DNA of 64,000 nt from Tubiluchus corallicola. Its lineage: Eukaryota > Priapulida > Priapulimorpha > Priapulimorphida > Tubiluchidae. Shown piece after piece: positions 1 through 12,016 of the stretch. The position numbers were made by a program, and so were the translations under genes. The stretch covers positions 682,001 through 746,000 of the forward strand of contig JAQGDQ010000048.1 of the NCBI GenBank assembly GCA_030141605.1. The letters are read 5' to 3'. The notes below the pieces were generated by a model. The model was not told where the DNA came from. It worked only from the letters and a program-made list of their open reading frames with translations, and made no database searches. Within the stretch, counting starts at the first letter, position 1; every line of letters starts with the position of its first letter.

Positions 1-3000
1 CTCTCAAAAACTGGCTTCGTGGGAAAAAAATGTAGCAGTAGCATTGAGAAAAAATTCTTAGCATCGATATTCGTCATATGACTAAGGAGTGGAATCTTTT
101 GTAAGAGGATCTCTTTGCTCCCTCTCAGCTGGTTTCCGATTTATGCGTTTTTGTGACATTTTCTCGTATTTCTGTTTCGACTGCGTCTTAAGTTTAGCAT
201 ATTCCTAAGAACCAGAATGTTATTTTCTCTACAGCTGTTTTTCTGTGTCACATTAATTGGACAAGCATTGTATTTTCCCATTTATATTTTTATGTTTGTC
301 TTTCGTCATTGAAAGCTTACTACGATCTGACTTTATTCACTGAGACGTTTGTAGAGCGGTGAACCAAAAAGTTTCAAGATTTCCTGTTACGTTTATATCC
401 CTAGCATAGATAACGCGCCGGAAACCTATTTTCTTTTCCTGTTCTGAGAAAATTATAGTCCTTCACGTGGTAAGCATCTGGTTCCTGTAACAGTTTTACT
501 AGAAGTTTACGTAATAACGCTTACGTGAATTAGTGAAAGTATTTTTGATGTCTCAACGGTCTTGTAACGAATTTTACGAGTTTAATTAAATAATTTAATT
601 AAGTTTAGTCCGTTTCCCACCTGTTTGTTTAATAGTCAGGCAAAAATATCATGAGAATCTATTAGCCGTAGTGAGCGCCTTTCATGGAACAATAATTTTT
701 CCTGTACTTTGCGAGATCGTCATAGTGTCCTAGGAATCTAGGACTAAGTCTACGCTTGGTAGTCGAAGCGTTACCTTTTCGTGTAACAAAAATGCAAAAA
801 TTTAATGTGTGATTTACCATTATATTTTTAAAATGTCAGATCATATTAACGACATGCCAATCGGTTTATTTATGTGCTTTTACAAAAACACCACAGGTGT
901 TGTAATACCACTTGTTTTTTTTTAGGATGATAGCTTTTAAGTAGGCTTCATTGTGCTGCGCTTATATCAGTTTTCTCCGCACTTAAAGTTTATTGCAGTA
1001 CATATCGTCAGTGACTCATAATTGAAACAGCAAATAAGCGTCAGTAGTATTTCTTAATGAGTAGTTTATTGACAGCGTTAACAAAATCCGAATTAATGCA
1101 CTCTCCAGCAGCAAAAACTATTTATTCTTCTACGATTGGTCATACATTGTCCTAGGTTATTGATTACGTTTACTCATCCTAGTTATCTATTATTGAGGCG
1201 CCTCTTGGGCTCTGATACTATCACTGATTGCACATAAGTAAACCTAGTGCTATTTGAAACGGCGTTATTAGTATTTAATTGGAAGTCTGGCCAAATAGTC
1301 TGGGAAAGTAGGCATATATAGAGAAAGCGATTGATTTAGAAAGCTAAATATTGCATTTGTGAAATCAGTCATTAATGTAGACCTGTCATAGGTATGCATA
1401 TATTATATATATATATATATGTGAGATCAATCATGAATGTATATATATATATTGTATTCATGAGAAGGAAGTTTGGTAGGTATATGATCGATTACCTTGT
1501 TTTTAAATACAAAACTAATGTATTGAACATTTTCATCAGGTGTAATGGTACCAACGAAGAGACTAAATAATATTCCATTAAATAATAAATACATAATGTA
1601 ATACACTGTATATAATATATTTAATGATGCAATCGAAGCCTTTTAATCAGGTCTAATCACCGTGGCAGTTTATCCGTTAATTTTACTCTGAACTAAGTCT
1701 AATTTTCCATTTAACTGAAAGTGAATGTGACTATTAATAACACATAAACGTCTGTGTGTCAGTTTGTCATCCACAGACGAGTTGCACCAGTGTTACCCAT
1801 AGAGTCTATTAATAAAGCAAGATTGCAATACTGATTCAAGTGCAGAGTCATTTAATGACACGTAATACACCCTTCATAGCCAAGCTTTTAAACCAAAATG
1901 ACCATCAGATTTTTCGTGATGAAAAAACAGCAAAAAATTCTTTGACAGTAACTCCGTTTTCATTACGCCCTATTAGCTATTAAGTTTCCCCCATCGTGGT
2001 ATTAGTCACGGCCTCGTTTAAGAACCTACGGACAGTGCCTAAAAGCCTTTTACGAATTAAATTTCTTGAGATGTGATTGCCAAATTAAGTCGCGAGGGAC
2101 ATTTGCTGGTAATTTTGGCATCATCTCGACTGCAATTTAAGTTCATTGTAAATAGATGTAAGTACGTCTCTTGAGGTGCCTAGCAATTATATCTTGACGT
2201 TTCTTAGATGATTAGACCTTTAGAAAGATCATGATGGGATCATACAAAATTCTCATTTACATGTACGTGATGTGGTTATTTAATATGTGTCTGAATTGTA
2301 AGGTATGTGCTATATACGAGTTGTCCTATATATGATTTAACAATGTCGCTAAGAATCCATAGAGAACTATGTGATAGAGTGGTCTGGTGTTAATAGCACA
2401 CTAATTATGCTGGCTGATAATATATCCACTAATAATGCTAGTTTCCACGTAAGCTATCACCTCGGCTTTTAATAGTCAAGTGACTTTAGTTTTGTCTGTA
2501 AAGTTGGGTCAATTCGTGATTTCTCAAAATTAGAAAATTGTGCTTGTGGTGCTATGATTTCATGCAGCTGTTGGTAAAATAATTAAAACTGGAACAATTT
2601 CAACACTGGAGTGAAGCATTCGATAAGATAACCGGTCATTAGGAATTACCAGGCTTCACCGACTTTCGGGGCTTAACTGGATCTTCCACTTGGCGCCTCA
2701 ATACCCAAGATGATAGCTGGCTGTTCCGCTATGTTAACATAACCCCACCAACGGCAACTTAATCCTCCTAAGCTGACTAGGATACCCTTTCAAGTAATGA
2801 ACATAGTAAGTACCAGTTGATACAATTAGCAAGGCAATCATATTGGTCTGTAACAAGTTTGTAGTTTTTATGTTGCGTACTATTTTATTTTATTTTATTT
2901 TGGAAACTGCTTATACCTTTGGAAGGTTTATGTTTAGCATTATTGTTGCAAGAGCAGCGTAACAACTACCGCCACCTCCGTGAAGACCAACAACGTGACG

Positions 3001-4085
3001 GCAGCATGGCAAATATCATCAATGAAGAATGACCATGGTATAGTGAGCAGACGGCCATAACTGTAATGGCAGCAGTAATCAATTCCAATAAAAACTAAAG
3101 AATTAAGAAAAATGGCAGTTGTAACAGGGGACAATCCCACAAATAGCGTCATATGGCTATAAGAATACAGCCGAATGTTCTTACAAATATTCACGTAAAA
3201 TTATAAGATGCTTTCTCGATTTACGAGTAGCCACCTGAGAAACTGTTTCGCTAAAATGAAAATTTTTCTGTAGTTTCCGAGAAAGCTCGTGCTACTCCCA
3301 CAGAATACAAACGTTGCACGTGTGTCGTAATTTTCTTTCATTATTTTTCATTAGCGTTTGCTTTTTGCCTCAGTCATGACATAATTGTGGTGCCTGTCCT
3401 GTGTCTTAGCAGGATTTAGCAGGAATTCTGTTATTATCATTCGAAAAGGAAACAATTATGCTTCTAAGCGCTTTCTTGAAAAATCTGGTTTGAAAATTAT
3501 TTGCTAAAAAAGGTATTGACGGTAAGGTGAATTACATCGGTGAGATTTTCTCTTGTATAACAACATTGTATCTGGCTTTTTTAATAATCTACTTAAATAC
3601 ATTCGAGTTTAATTTGTCCAGCATGTTGTATTTCATATATACTCAGTTAGAAAACTGGAAAATTAACCGTGGTGTTAATATGATGTCAGAATTCTTATGG
3701 TGTCAATGCAGCATAACAAAATTAGCATGTGTGGCGCAAATTGTGTTTCCTCAAAATTTGTAGCTGTTTCCCTTTGTAGATAAGCTCCTCTCTTGATCAG
3801 TGAATAAACTAGTTTTCAAAAGCTGTATTAATTTTGATTTGCGATGGTCTTCATTTGAAACGAGTAACGCAAAAGTTCAAAAAAGTCGAACTTGTTTAAC
3901 CCTTTCATTTGCATTTCGACTTTTATTTATGTAAATATTATACACATAGGCTAGCTTCTGTGGTACCTACAAAGTTTGATCCTTTCTGGCTATTGACCAT
4001 TATATAATAGTCAAACAGAAGATGTAGGCTCACAAAGAAAAGTGACGTTTTGCGTTAAAATTAAATTAATGTGATTTCAAAAATG
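1..4085. other. Region without a recognised gene
   Basis: AT-rich sequence with short open frames only, none with recognisable motifs. It holds (AT)n runs at about 1400-1460. Whether it is intergenic or part of a very long dynein intron cannot be decided from the window. Confidence 0.6.
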
Positions 4086-4087
4086 TA

Positions 4088-4193
4088 TTAAGGAAGGAAG
4101 GAAGTCTAAAGGAAGGAGAGAGAAAAAGAGAGAAAAAGAAAGAGCATAACAAAGAGAGAGAGAAGGAGCAAGAGCAGGAAAGGGAGAAAGAGG

Positions 4194-4235
<42 letters not shown>

Positions 4236-4297
4236 AAGAGAGAGGAGGGAGAGAGAGAAAGAGAGGTGGAGAGAGAGGGGGAGAAGAGAAAGAGAAC
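4088..4297. repeat. GA-rich polypurine tract
   Basis: About 210 bases almost purely of A and G on the plus strand, including an uninterrupted (GA)n run near 4200-4230. The reverse strand gives Ser/Leu-rich and Phe/Leu-rich open frames, which are composition artefacts. Confidence 0.9.
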
Positions 4298-4494
4298 ACT
4301 TATTACATACTTGACCGGTCCATAAATTGAGAAAAATAGGAAAAACAGTAAGAACAACAGATTAATTGAGTAACTGAGCTGTCGTTTACTCATTGCTGAT
4401 GGTATTGCTAATGAGCTCCACCTTCACATTCGAGAAAGTAAAAATTGTTTTATTGCATATAAGAAAATTGTATCAGGTGACATTAATTTTGCCA

Positions 4495-4730
4495 GTTATT
4501 ACATTATCGGTTAGAATTTTTGAATTTACATTTTGCGTTGCTGTCGTGTTACAAAATGCGTTGAACTTCAGGTTATTACATTATGCGTTATGGGAGTCTT
4601 ACATTATACGTTAGTTTTTTTTTATTACATTATCAGTTAATTTTATTATCATATTGTTTATTTATTACAATATACGTTGATTTTTTTATTACAATGCGCT
4701 TTAATTTTTGGTATTACCATATCAGGCACG
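4495..4730. repeat. Degenerate ATTACATTATNCGTTA-type repeat cluster
   Basis: At least eight related copies of a ~16-base motif lie 20-40 bases apart (around 4497, 4531, 4551, 4574, 4600, 4623, 4663, 4689), for example ttattacattatgcgtta and ttattacattatcagtta. Spacers are T-rich. No coding content recognised. Confidence 0.75.
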
Positions 4731-6770
4731 TTATTATTTGTAATAGGCATCATTTGTAATTTTCCATGCATTTTCGTTACTACTTACTGTTTAACTGGAA
4801 AAGACACAAATATCGATTGGCTGTACGGTATTTTGGAGAATAAGGTAAAACAGTCTTGAGCTGGATAAAAATAATTGATTTGTTGTATGGATTAGTTAAT
4901 AATAATAATAATGTTGCCCATTTATGTGCCTTGCCAGCTATTAATATATTGATCTCCACACTCATGCCGCTCACAGTGAGTTGATCCAGCATGAAAATAC
5001 AGAAATTAAGGTACATTTTTGTCCTAAAACTATGTAGTCTTGAAGCTATTTGCCATAATTTCAGTGAATTAGTGAATACTCCAACATTCTTCTTATACGG
5101 GAAACCTTGTCCTTAGTTGTTTTTAATTTATTTTTGTCTTGCTTATACACGAGTGAGGGTCCATCAAAATTTACCCACGTAAATTTTATTAATACAATTC
5201 TTATTTCTTAATACAATTCCACACATCTTAAAATTAGCTAAATCACTGACACTGGCTATTGTAGCCAAGCCCCTTGTTACAACTTGCTGGTTGTCATGGT
5301 GATCCAGGTGTCTAAATTAGATTAATTTGCAGGTATATGTTAAAGTCTTCCAGCATCCGCTGTTCGATCCTGTAAGATGTTATTGCTATTCTAAATTCAA
5401 CAGGACAATGACGCTCTTGCTTACCTTACAATGTAGCACGTATGGCAATTCTAATGAAGCACATTTGATGCAGGTCACTTAGTGATCGCTCAAGCTAGGA
5501 AGCCAAAGTGGGAAAACAAAATAAGCATATAGTGTCAGAAGGCTAAATTTCTTGTAATTGATTTGTTAATTATAGGAAGTATCCGTTGATTAGAGAGGTT
5601 ATAGTTAAGATGACAATTTCCTTAGTAAAGGTCCGAAGAAAAAACTGGATTTATAAGTTTATATAGACTTACAGAAAATTAATAGCAGCAGCAGCAAAAG
5701 CAAAAGCAACCCGTGGGAACCTGTAGCAACACGCAGTCGTTGAGCAAGAGATTGTAAGACTAATGCTAAATCTCACTTGACCACATTGAGAATATGATTT
5801 TGCAGTGAATTGAAGTAACCGTTATATCAGAAACCAGCTCAGGTGTGGCTGCAGTTCTCTATCCAAGCTTGGTTTTGTTGGTTAGTCGCTTTGAAAGGAA
5901 AAGAAAACGCTGTTTATAAATGAATTTTAAAAATTCTTCTTGAAGTTTTGTATTACTTAATATAATCCTATTTTATTGCATACAGAGTTTCTGTTAGCAA
6001 TAACGCAAACTCCCGCATTGACCATTAGGCGCAGCCATTTTAACGGAAAGTCGTTTGGAGCAAATTTAGATAGCATTGCGAAAAGTTTGAAAAATTATCA
6101 TTTCATTCGAAGTACACTCTTCTCTGCCTAAACAAAAGTATAAATTATTTTACATTGTTGACAAGATCAATAATGTGTTTTTTGGTGAGCCAGTGGTGTA
6201 CACTGGGATAATGATACATAGACCTTTACCGGTTTTCGCAAACATTTTAAATTATCAAGAATTTTCTTTTGCAGGTACATGTGTCTTTCAACAGGTATAA
6301 GCGTAATGTTAAGTAATATAATTTTATGTGGAAAGATTTGGGGGTTATAGGACTTTAGCATTCTCATTTATTCCATTTTAAGGATACGATATATAGTATC
6401 ATCTCGCCGCATAGGATTGATTAGAAACACTTGTATGTAAGCTATAGACAGTGCTAGTAATATTGCAACGACGAGAAAAGTACGCTCTTGAACGAGTCCA
6501 AAGCATATGTCAGCATGTAAGTCGTCTTTCGTCTTACTTGAATAACCAACTTGCATTTTATATATTGGTAGTACTTTTATTTTGTTTATTTGTTTCTATG
6601 CTTTCAATTTTTGTCCGCGAGCGCTAACATCGCGGATTTAGGAGAACGCATACGCTGATTTTTTTCATTTCATTATGCTAGGCATCCGTTCTTTACTTAA
6701 TTAAGATTCTGCTCATCTTCTTGATTTAACCCGGGTTTTTATTTTTATTATTTGTGATGTTTTGTTTCTT
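4731..6770. other. Region without a recognised gene
   Basis: AT-rich single-copy-looking sequence, with short (AAT)n at about 4900 and an AGC-rich stretch near 5680. I see no exon, RNA gene or mobile element that I can support. Confidence 0.5.
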
Positions 6771-6779
6771 TAATAACTC

Positions 6780-7560
6780 ACACACGCACAGGCCTAGGTT
6801 CACGAAACTCCCAGGGCACACTCCCCAGGCAAGGGGATTTGTGTTCGCACGTGACCCCGTATTCCTGGGTGAAAGGTCACAAAGCGGGCGGGGCTTCTTG
6901 TTTTTTTCGTTAGGCTGGATCTCCTACAGTTTTTGAGCTAGGGCTATAATTTTTGGTATGTGGCTAGGTGATGTCGGGTTATGCATGGCAGAATATGAGC
7001 CATTTGCGTGCAGGAAAATTTTTCGGTAGGGGCTTCCAATTTCCGGTAACAGTGTCGTATAATATACCAAATGAAAGATCTCGAAGAGACTAATCGAATG
7101 GCGTAAGTTTCGATTATTGTGCTGAATGCTGGACCTCAACATCACAGGTTAAAGGAGTTACCGATTTCAGTATTGAAATGTTTGCGAAACATCATCGGGA
7201 ATGTTTAAGAGTTTTATAACTCTTTAGAAAGACAAAGAACTGGCCTAACAAGATGATATAATTTTTTTCTGAAAATACCTAAATGAGCGCGAACATCGAT
7301 CAACTAATTCCGGGCGAAAATAGCAGAAATTTCGCTTCTAAAACGTCGAGAAAAACCGTTCGTCGGGCTTGTTAATAGAATGTTTAAGGGAGTTTTATAA
7401 CTTTAGAAAGAGAAAGAACTGGGCTACGTAAGTTTTTTTTTTCTAAACACAGCTAAGTGAGTGTGAAAATCGACCGATTAATGACAGGGTAAACACCGCC
7501 AAATTCGAGGTTAAAACTGGCGTTTCGCAAACGCACCACTATCATAATTGATAAGCGAGC
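6780..7560. repeat. GC-richer repeat block with diverged ~180-bp tandem duplication
   Basis: 6780-7140 is clearly GC-richer than its surroundings. Two related units then start at 7199 and 7379: both begin gaatgtttaag and continue through ttttataact, tttagaaaga and aaagaactgg. They share interrupted similarity across ~150 bases (the t-run, then taaatgagcgcgaa versus taagtgagtgtgaa). Probably a decayed interspersed repeat; family not recognised. Confidence 0.6.
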
Positions 7561-7571
7561 GAGTTTCTGTT

Positions 7572-7645
7572 AATCCGTGTTGGTCTAGCAGTTAGAGAGA
7601 TGGATTTGCGTAATGAAAATTATAGGTTCTATTCCCAGTTAAAGT
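7572..7645 (+). repeat. tRNA-like sequence, probable SINE head
   Basis: ttggtctagcagttagagag resembles a tRNA-Glu type A box, and ataggttctattccca about 30 bases later resembles a B box. No convincing cloverleaf closes, so this is more likely a tRNA-derived SINE remnant than a functional tRNA. Confidence 0.4.
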
Positions 7646-9078
7646 TTTTTTACATCGTTTTTCAACTAACAAAATAACAATATGCAAAATGCTTTTGTTA
7701 GGTTTTGCTAACTTCTACAAAATTAAAGTCATATTAATTTGTATTTTCCTGAAACTCGCTTATAACTGTGGAACAAAATACCTGTTGTGTGCTTGCTTGC
7801 AAAGAAAAGCAACCCAAGACTTAGTTACTAATTAGATTCGTGGCTGTCACCTGTCAACAAAATATTTTTTTGGTTTTACTAATTCCTAAGCAAGCAAGTA
7901 AGCAAATTCTACGAAGGCAATATTAAACCCTTCAGAGCCTTGAGTTTCGGACCACTGATGAAAAAGTAACAAGTTTTGATTTCACTGAAACTTTTAATGT
8001 CAAGCGCAACAGTACTTACACATACATGATGCAAAAGCATCTCCAGTCACACAGTCACAAAAGCAGAATTTTACCACAGTTTTTGACACAGTCAAAAATG
8101 TCCACTAGTTTATGTTAACTCGCAAACGCAGAGGGCTTAGACACATGAAAAACGCAGGTTAGACACCTGAGGTATTGAGAATGGTGACCAAACGGAGACC
8201 GCAATCAAAGTGTCAAGGAAACTGAACATCAATGACATTTTATTGCAATTCAATTCCTCCTAGTGCAATGAGTTAGTTAAATTTTCATAAGTGTTTAGGT
8301 ATTGTGACCATGTGAGTTAGATGCAAAACCCGGAGTTTTTAAAGGTCAGAAAATGGAAACGAAATGTATTGAATATGTCTAGAACTATAGTAATTAAAGT
8401 CACGAAATTTACCTGATGTAGGGGCTTAGGCAGAGACGTAGATAAAAAACCTAGGATTGTTTAGAGGTCCGAGACAGGAAGCCAAAATGTAAAAATTAGG
8501 ACAAATGGCTTTGCCCGTCAACTCCAAATTATATTACACAGAGTTATGAAATTTCAGATTACTAGGATATACAGGCATTCAGATTTTTAGGCAAACTGCT
8601 CAATCACGCATGTGTAAGCCACACAGGATCAGCTAGAGTCAAGTGACAATTCGCCACGAGCACGGCACAAACTGATTAGTGATATTTGAGAATAGTATGA
8701 ATATTTGAATTCTGGCTATTAGAATCATATTTCTAGTCACTCTAAACTCAAACTATGTATTGTGACTTACAAGATTTTGTATACCTCTTTATGAGGTCAT
8801 TGCCCATTGATTAGTCCAATTAAGCCTGCCACTTAATTTTTCTATTTGTATATGGGATGATGTTTTTTGACCTGGATCTTTGATTTCTATCATGACGCGG
8901 CCAGTCACACTATCCAGATTCTTATATTTGATGTTTGTATGTCACGCAGAAGAAAAGGTAATTCTTGGTTGTGATATTGACTGTTGTGACCCGATCTCGC
9001 AAGTAGCACCTCAAACAGAGTTGACCTTGTACTTCAAAAATTACGAGAGAGCTACCCAGAGACTGGTCAACATTAACA
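7646..9078. other. Region without a recognised gene
   Basis: AT-rich sequence. An 89-codon open frame at 8880-9149 runs into the hairpin at 9079-9193 and shows no known domain; I do not call it a gene. Confidence 0.5.
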
Positions 9079-9193
9079 GAGAGAAACGTAATGCTCTTTA
9101 TAGTCTCAAAGATTATAGTAATTATTCAGTATTATTGAATCCTGAATAAATATTATAATCTTTGAGACTATAAAGGGCATTAGTTTTTCTCTC
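9079..9193. repeat. Large near-perfect inverted repeat (hairpin)
   Basis: Two arms of ~50 bases (about 9079-9129 and 9142-9193) around a ~12-base loop. The central arm tttatagtctcaaagattat (9097-9116) pairs perfectly with its complement at 9154-9173. Outer parts carry a few mismatches (gagaaacgtaatgc versus gagaaaaactaatgcc). Could be a fold-back MITE or a precursor-like hairpin. Confidence 0.85.
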
Positions 9194-11861
9194 GTCAAAA
9201 ATTATCTTGATTTTACTTAGAAGGCGTTAAAATTGATCTCCAGTTACATTTGGCAAATATATATTTGTTGCAGCTACCAATGTAAATGAATATTTCAACA
9301 TTCATACATATACCTAGTGCCCTAAAGTTATATGTTGTAGTATGCAGTATAATTGTGCTTAAACGTTGATTAACCTAGCTCTTTAAATTGTATGCTGCAT
9401 GCATTATAAATACGCTTATATTGACCAACGTTCAACTGTAAGAATATGGTCATTAGTATTGACGTGCTGGAGAAAGTAGCGCACATGTGAAAGTGAATGG
9501 CATAAATTAACCACTTGGAAAGTTAATGTATTAAAATTTTCGTGGCTAGCGCGAAGATCTACGGGAATCATGTATGTATGTATATATATATATATATATA
9601 ACCTTTATGGTGTGGACGCAAAATGGAATTGAACATGCATCCTTGGCCATATTGTGCAATACAAAAAGCAAAAAGTACTAATTAGCCTAATATAATAACT
9701 GTTTTACCCATGCTGACAGTAACTGTTGCGTGGGTAAAGCGTTTAATCTTCATCTCCACTGAGTGTTTCATATTATATAAATTCTTAATTTAATAGAGAA
9801 ATGGTAAAAAAAAATTGTAAAAGTACAGTAGTCGTTTATTATAGTACTCTTTTACGTTGAGTGCGAATAATGAGAAACAGCGGAGTCATAACAAGTGACC
9901 ATATCCTTTGCCATAAAAGTCCAATTTTTAAATGTACGAAAATTACTAAATTTCTTTTTGATTTGACGATAGTGCCTCTTATTCAACCCCTAATTTATTT
10001 CCTGTTGACTCCCAATTTCGACAATTTTACTCATGTGACTTTTTCAAACGCTTTCTGTGCCGTTTGCCTTCTTCCTGTTAACTGCAAGTGTTGACTTCCG
10101 GCTTTCAAGCAAGACTCACTGCAGAGGCACTAATAAGTGTAATTATGAAGCCAGGTTTTGCAGCGAAAGCGCTGTTGAAGCCGCCAGAAATGGGATTCCG
10201 GCATTCTGCAGCTGAGAAGATGGAAATAATAAACCGCTGCCGTGAAAATTGTTTCCATAAAACAGAAGCGTCTTATAGTAACTGTGTTCATTCTCTGCGG
10301 CTGTCTATTTGAGATTTACCGCTACGTTCATTCATTTTACCGAGGTTTCATTTTACTTAAAGCTAGAAAGCGATTATTCAGACAAGTTTTTTACCCATAT
10401 TGGGGCATGCGTGTCTGAATGAATGAATGAATGAGTGAATGAATGAAATCCTAGGTGAGGAGTGTATGGTGGGAAGGGAGAGTGCCGTGGTGTACATTCT
10501 GGCAGCCTGAGAATCTGAAAACAATGACAAAAGTGGAAATAAGTGGTTGGACGAACGAAGGAATGTATAAGCAAATAATGTAGCCAAACCGTGAAAATCG
10601 TCTTTCGTCCTGCTCTATGCATTAAGTTTCGTGTTTTTTGCGCGTGTGATACCTTGTTGGCTTAGCGATTTACATTTCTGGTGCTGTCTGATTAAAAGTG
10701 ATTTTAAGATCATGTTGGTAATTTTGTGCGAATTTTTGTCGCAGTCAGCTTCTGGTTAATTCTGGGAATTATCGTAGCTGTAGCTTCAAACTGTTTTTGC
10801 TGAGATTTATTTTTTGTCGCGAACAATATTGCTCGCGTTTTACACGCTTGAGGCTACTAAGAGAAACTGCGCCTTCCCTTGTTTGGTACACACACCTCGT
10901 AAATTTTCAAATTATCGGCTGTCTCAAAAGTCCCTCATTATTTAAAAAATGTTTAAAATTAATAGTAGCTACAACCAAATGAGAACTTTGGTGGCATCAA
11001 ACTAGGGTTCATATTTCGTGTCGAGTGGCACAATACTTTTTCCGACTGGAAACTGAACCTCATTTATTCACAGGAAATGTCCATTACCTAGGGTAGTTAT
11101 TCTAACATCCTAGTTGACAAATTAATAATGTCAATCTTTTTTCGTCAAGAAAATGTGTATTACCACACCTGCTATAGTAATAATGGCATAGTGATAATAT
11201 AATAACATAACCCAGGGCTGTAGCCTGTAAAAAACAAGTGATTATTCAGCTTGGAAGGATAGTGAAATTATCTGTAATTACTTTATGATGGAGAGAATAT
11301 ACACGCGATAGCTACCAAACATTAACAATGAGAACTTAGAACAAGGGTGAACATAGTACAACTTTTCCATAATATCAAGAGATCTAAGATAATTTAGAAA
11401 TCGAATTCAACATTAGCACATTGCATAAAGCACGTAACAGTCCTCGTCTGTTCTGCGAAATTGGATTGTATGGCCAGTCGTAGTGCGGCACTACCATTAC
11501 GCATGAGTCCATACTGCAGATACCAAGAACTGGGAAAGAAAAGGTCATTTCCCACGTGTCTGATTTTAGGTAAACTTTTATGGGAAAGACGCAAAGAAAT
11601 AAAATGGTAGCTCTGAATCTAGAAAGCTAAACTGTTTTCCATTATAAAATATATGTAGCATATTTTTTATGAAATATCATTTTGCTTGTAAAAACGTATC
11701 ATTGGCATTTCGCACACAAATAAACGAACAAATATCAAACGTACTCAGCTTTATGATTCGCTTTATTGTATATATCATATATGTAGATATGTATACCACA
11801 AGTTATACAAGTTAACCCTAAATCACTTCAGGGCCTATTTTTATATTTGATGTTTTTTCAG
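9194..11861. other. Region without a recognised gene, microsatellites
   Basis: Contains a TGTA/(TA)n run at 9571-9600 and a (GAAT)n run at 10417-10446. 10080-10620 is slightly GC-richer, with short open frames lacking known motifs. I searched for the AAA2 Walker A exon expected before 11862 and did not see it. Confidence 0.5.
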
Positions 11862-12016
11862 TGCTACCAAGTCCTGCAAAATGCCTTGACGTTTCTCAAG
11901 GGGAAGATGAGTCCCAGTGGATCTCCTTTTGAAACTGTACATACCTTTGTTCTCAATCCAAAATCCATCACTATGGGTCAGTTGTATGGAGAATTTGACT
12001 TGTTGACGCATGAATG
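11862..12016 (+). CDS. DNAH7: Dynein exon 1 of window: AAA2 after the P-loop
   Basis: Acceptor ttttttcag, donor gttggt; starts in phase 0 and ends after two bases of a Trp codon. It encodes [14 protein letters not shown]..., then [15 protein letters not shown] and HEW, the stretch that normally follows the AAA2 Walker A lysine-Ser/Thr. The Walker A itself must be in an upstream exon that I cannot find in the window. Confidence 0.93.

Noticed and set aside
4066-4393. Two long Ser/Leu/Phe-rich minus-strand open frames
   Set aside because: They are translations of the GA-rich microsatellite.
8880-9149. 89-codon plus-strand frame as a gene
   Set aside because: No start context, no known domain, and its end lies inside the hairpin repeat.
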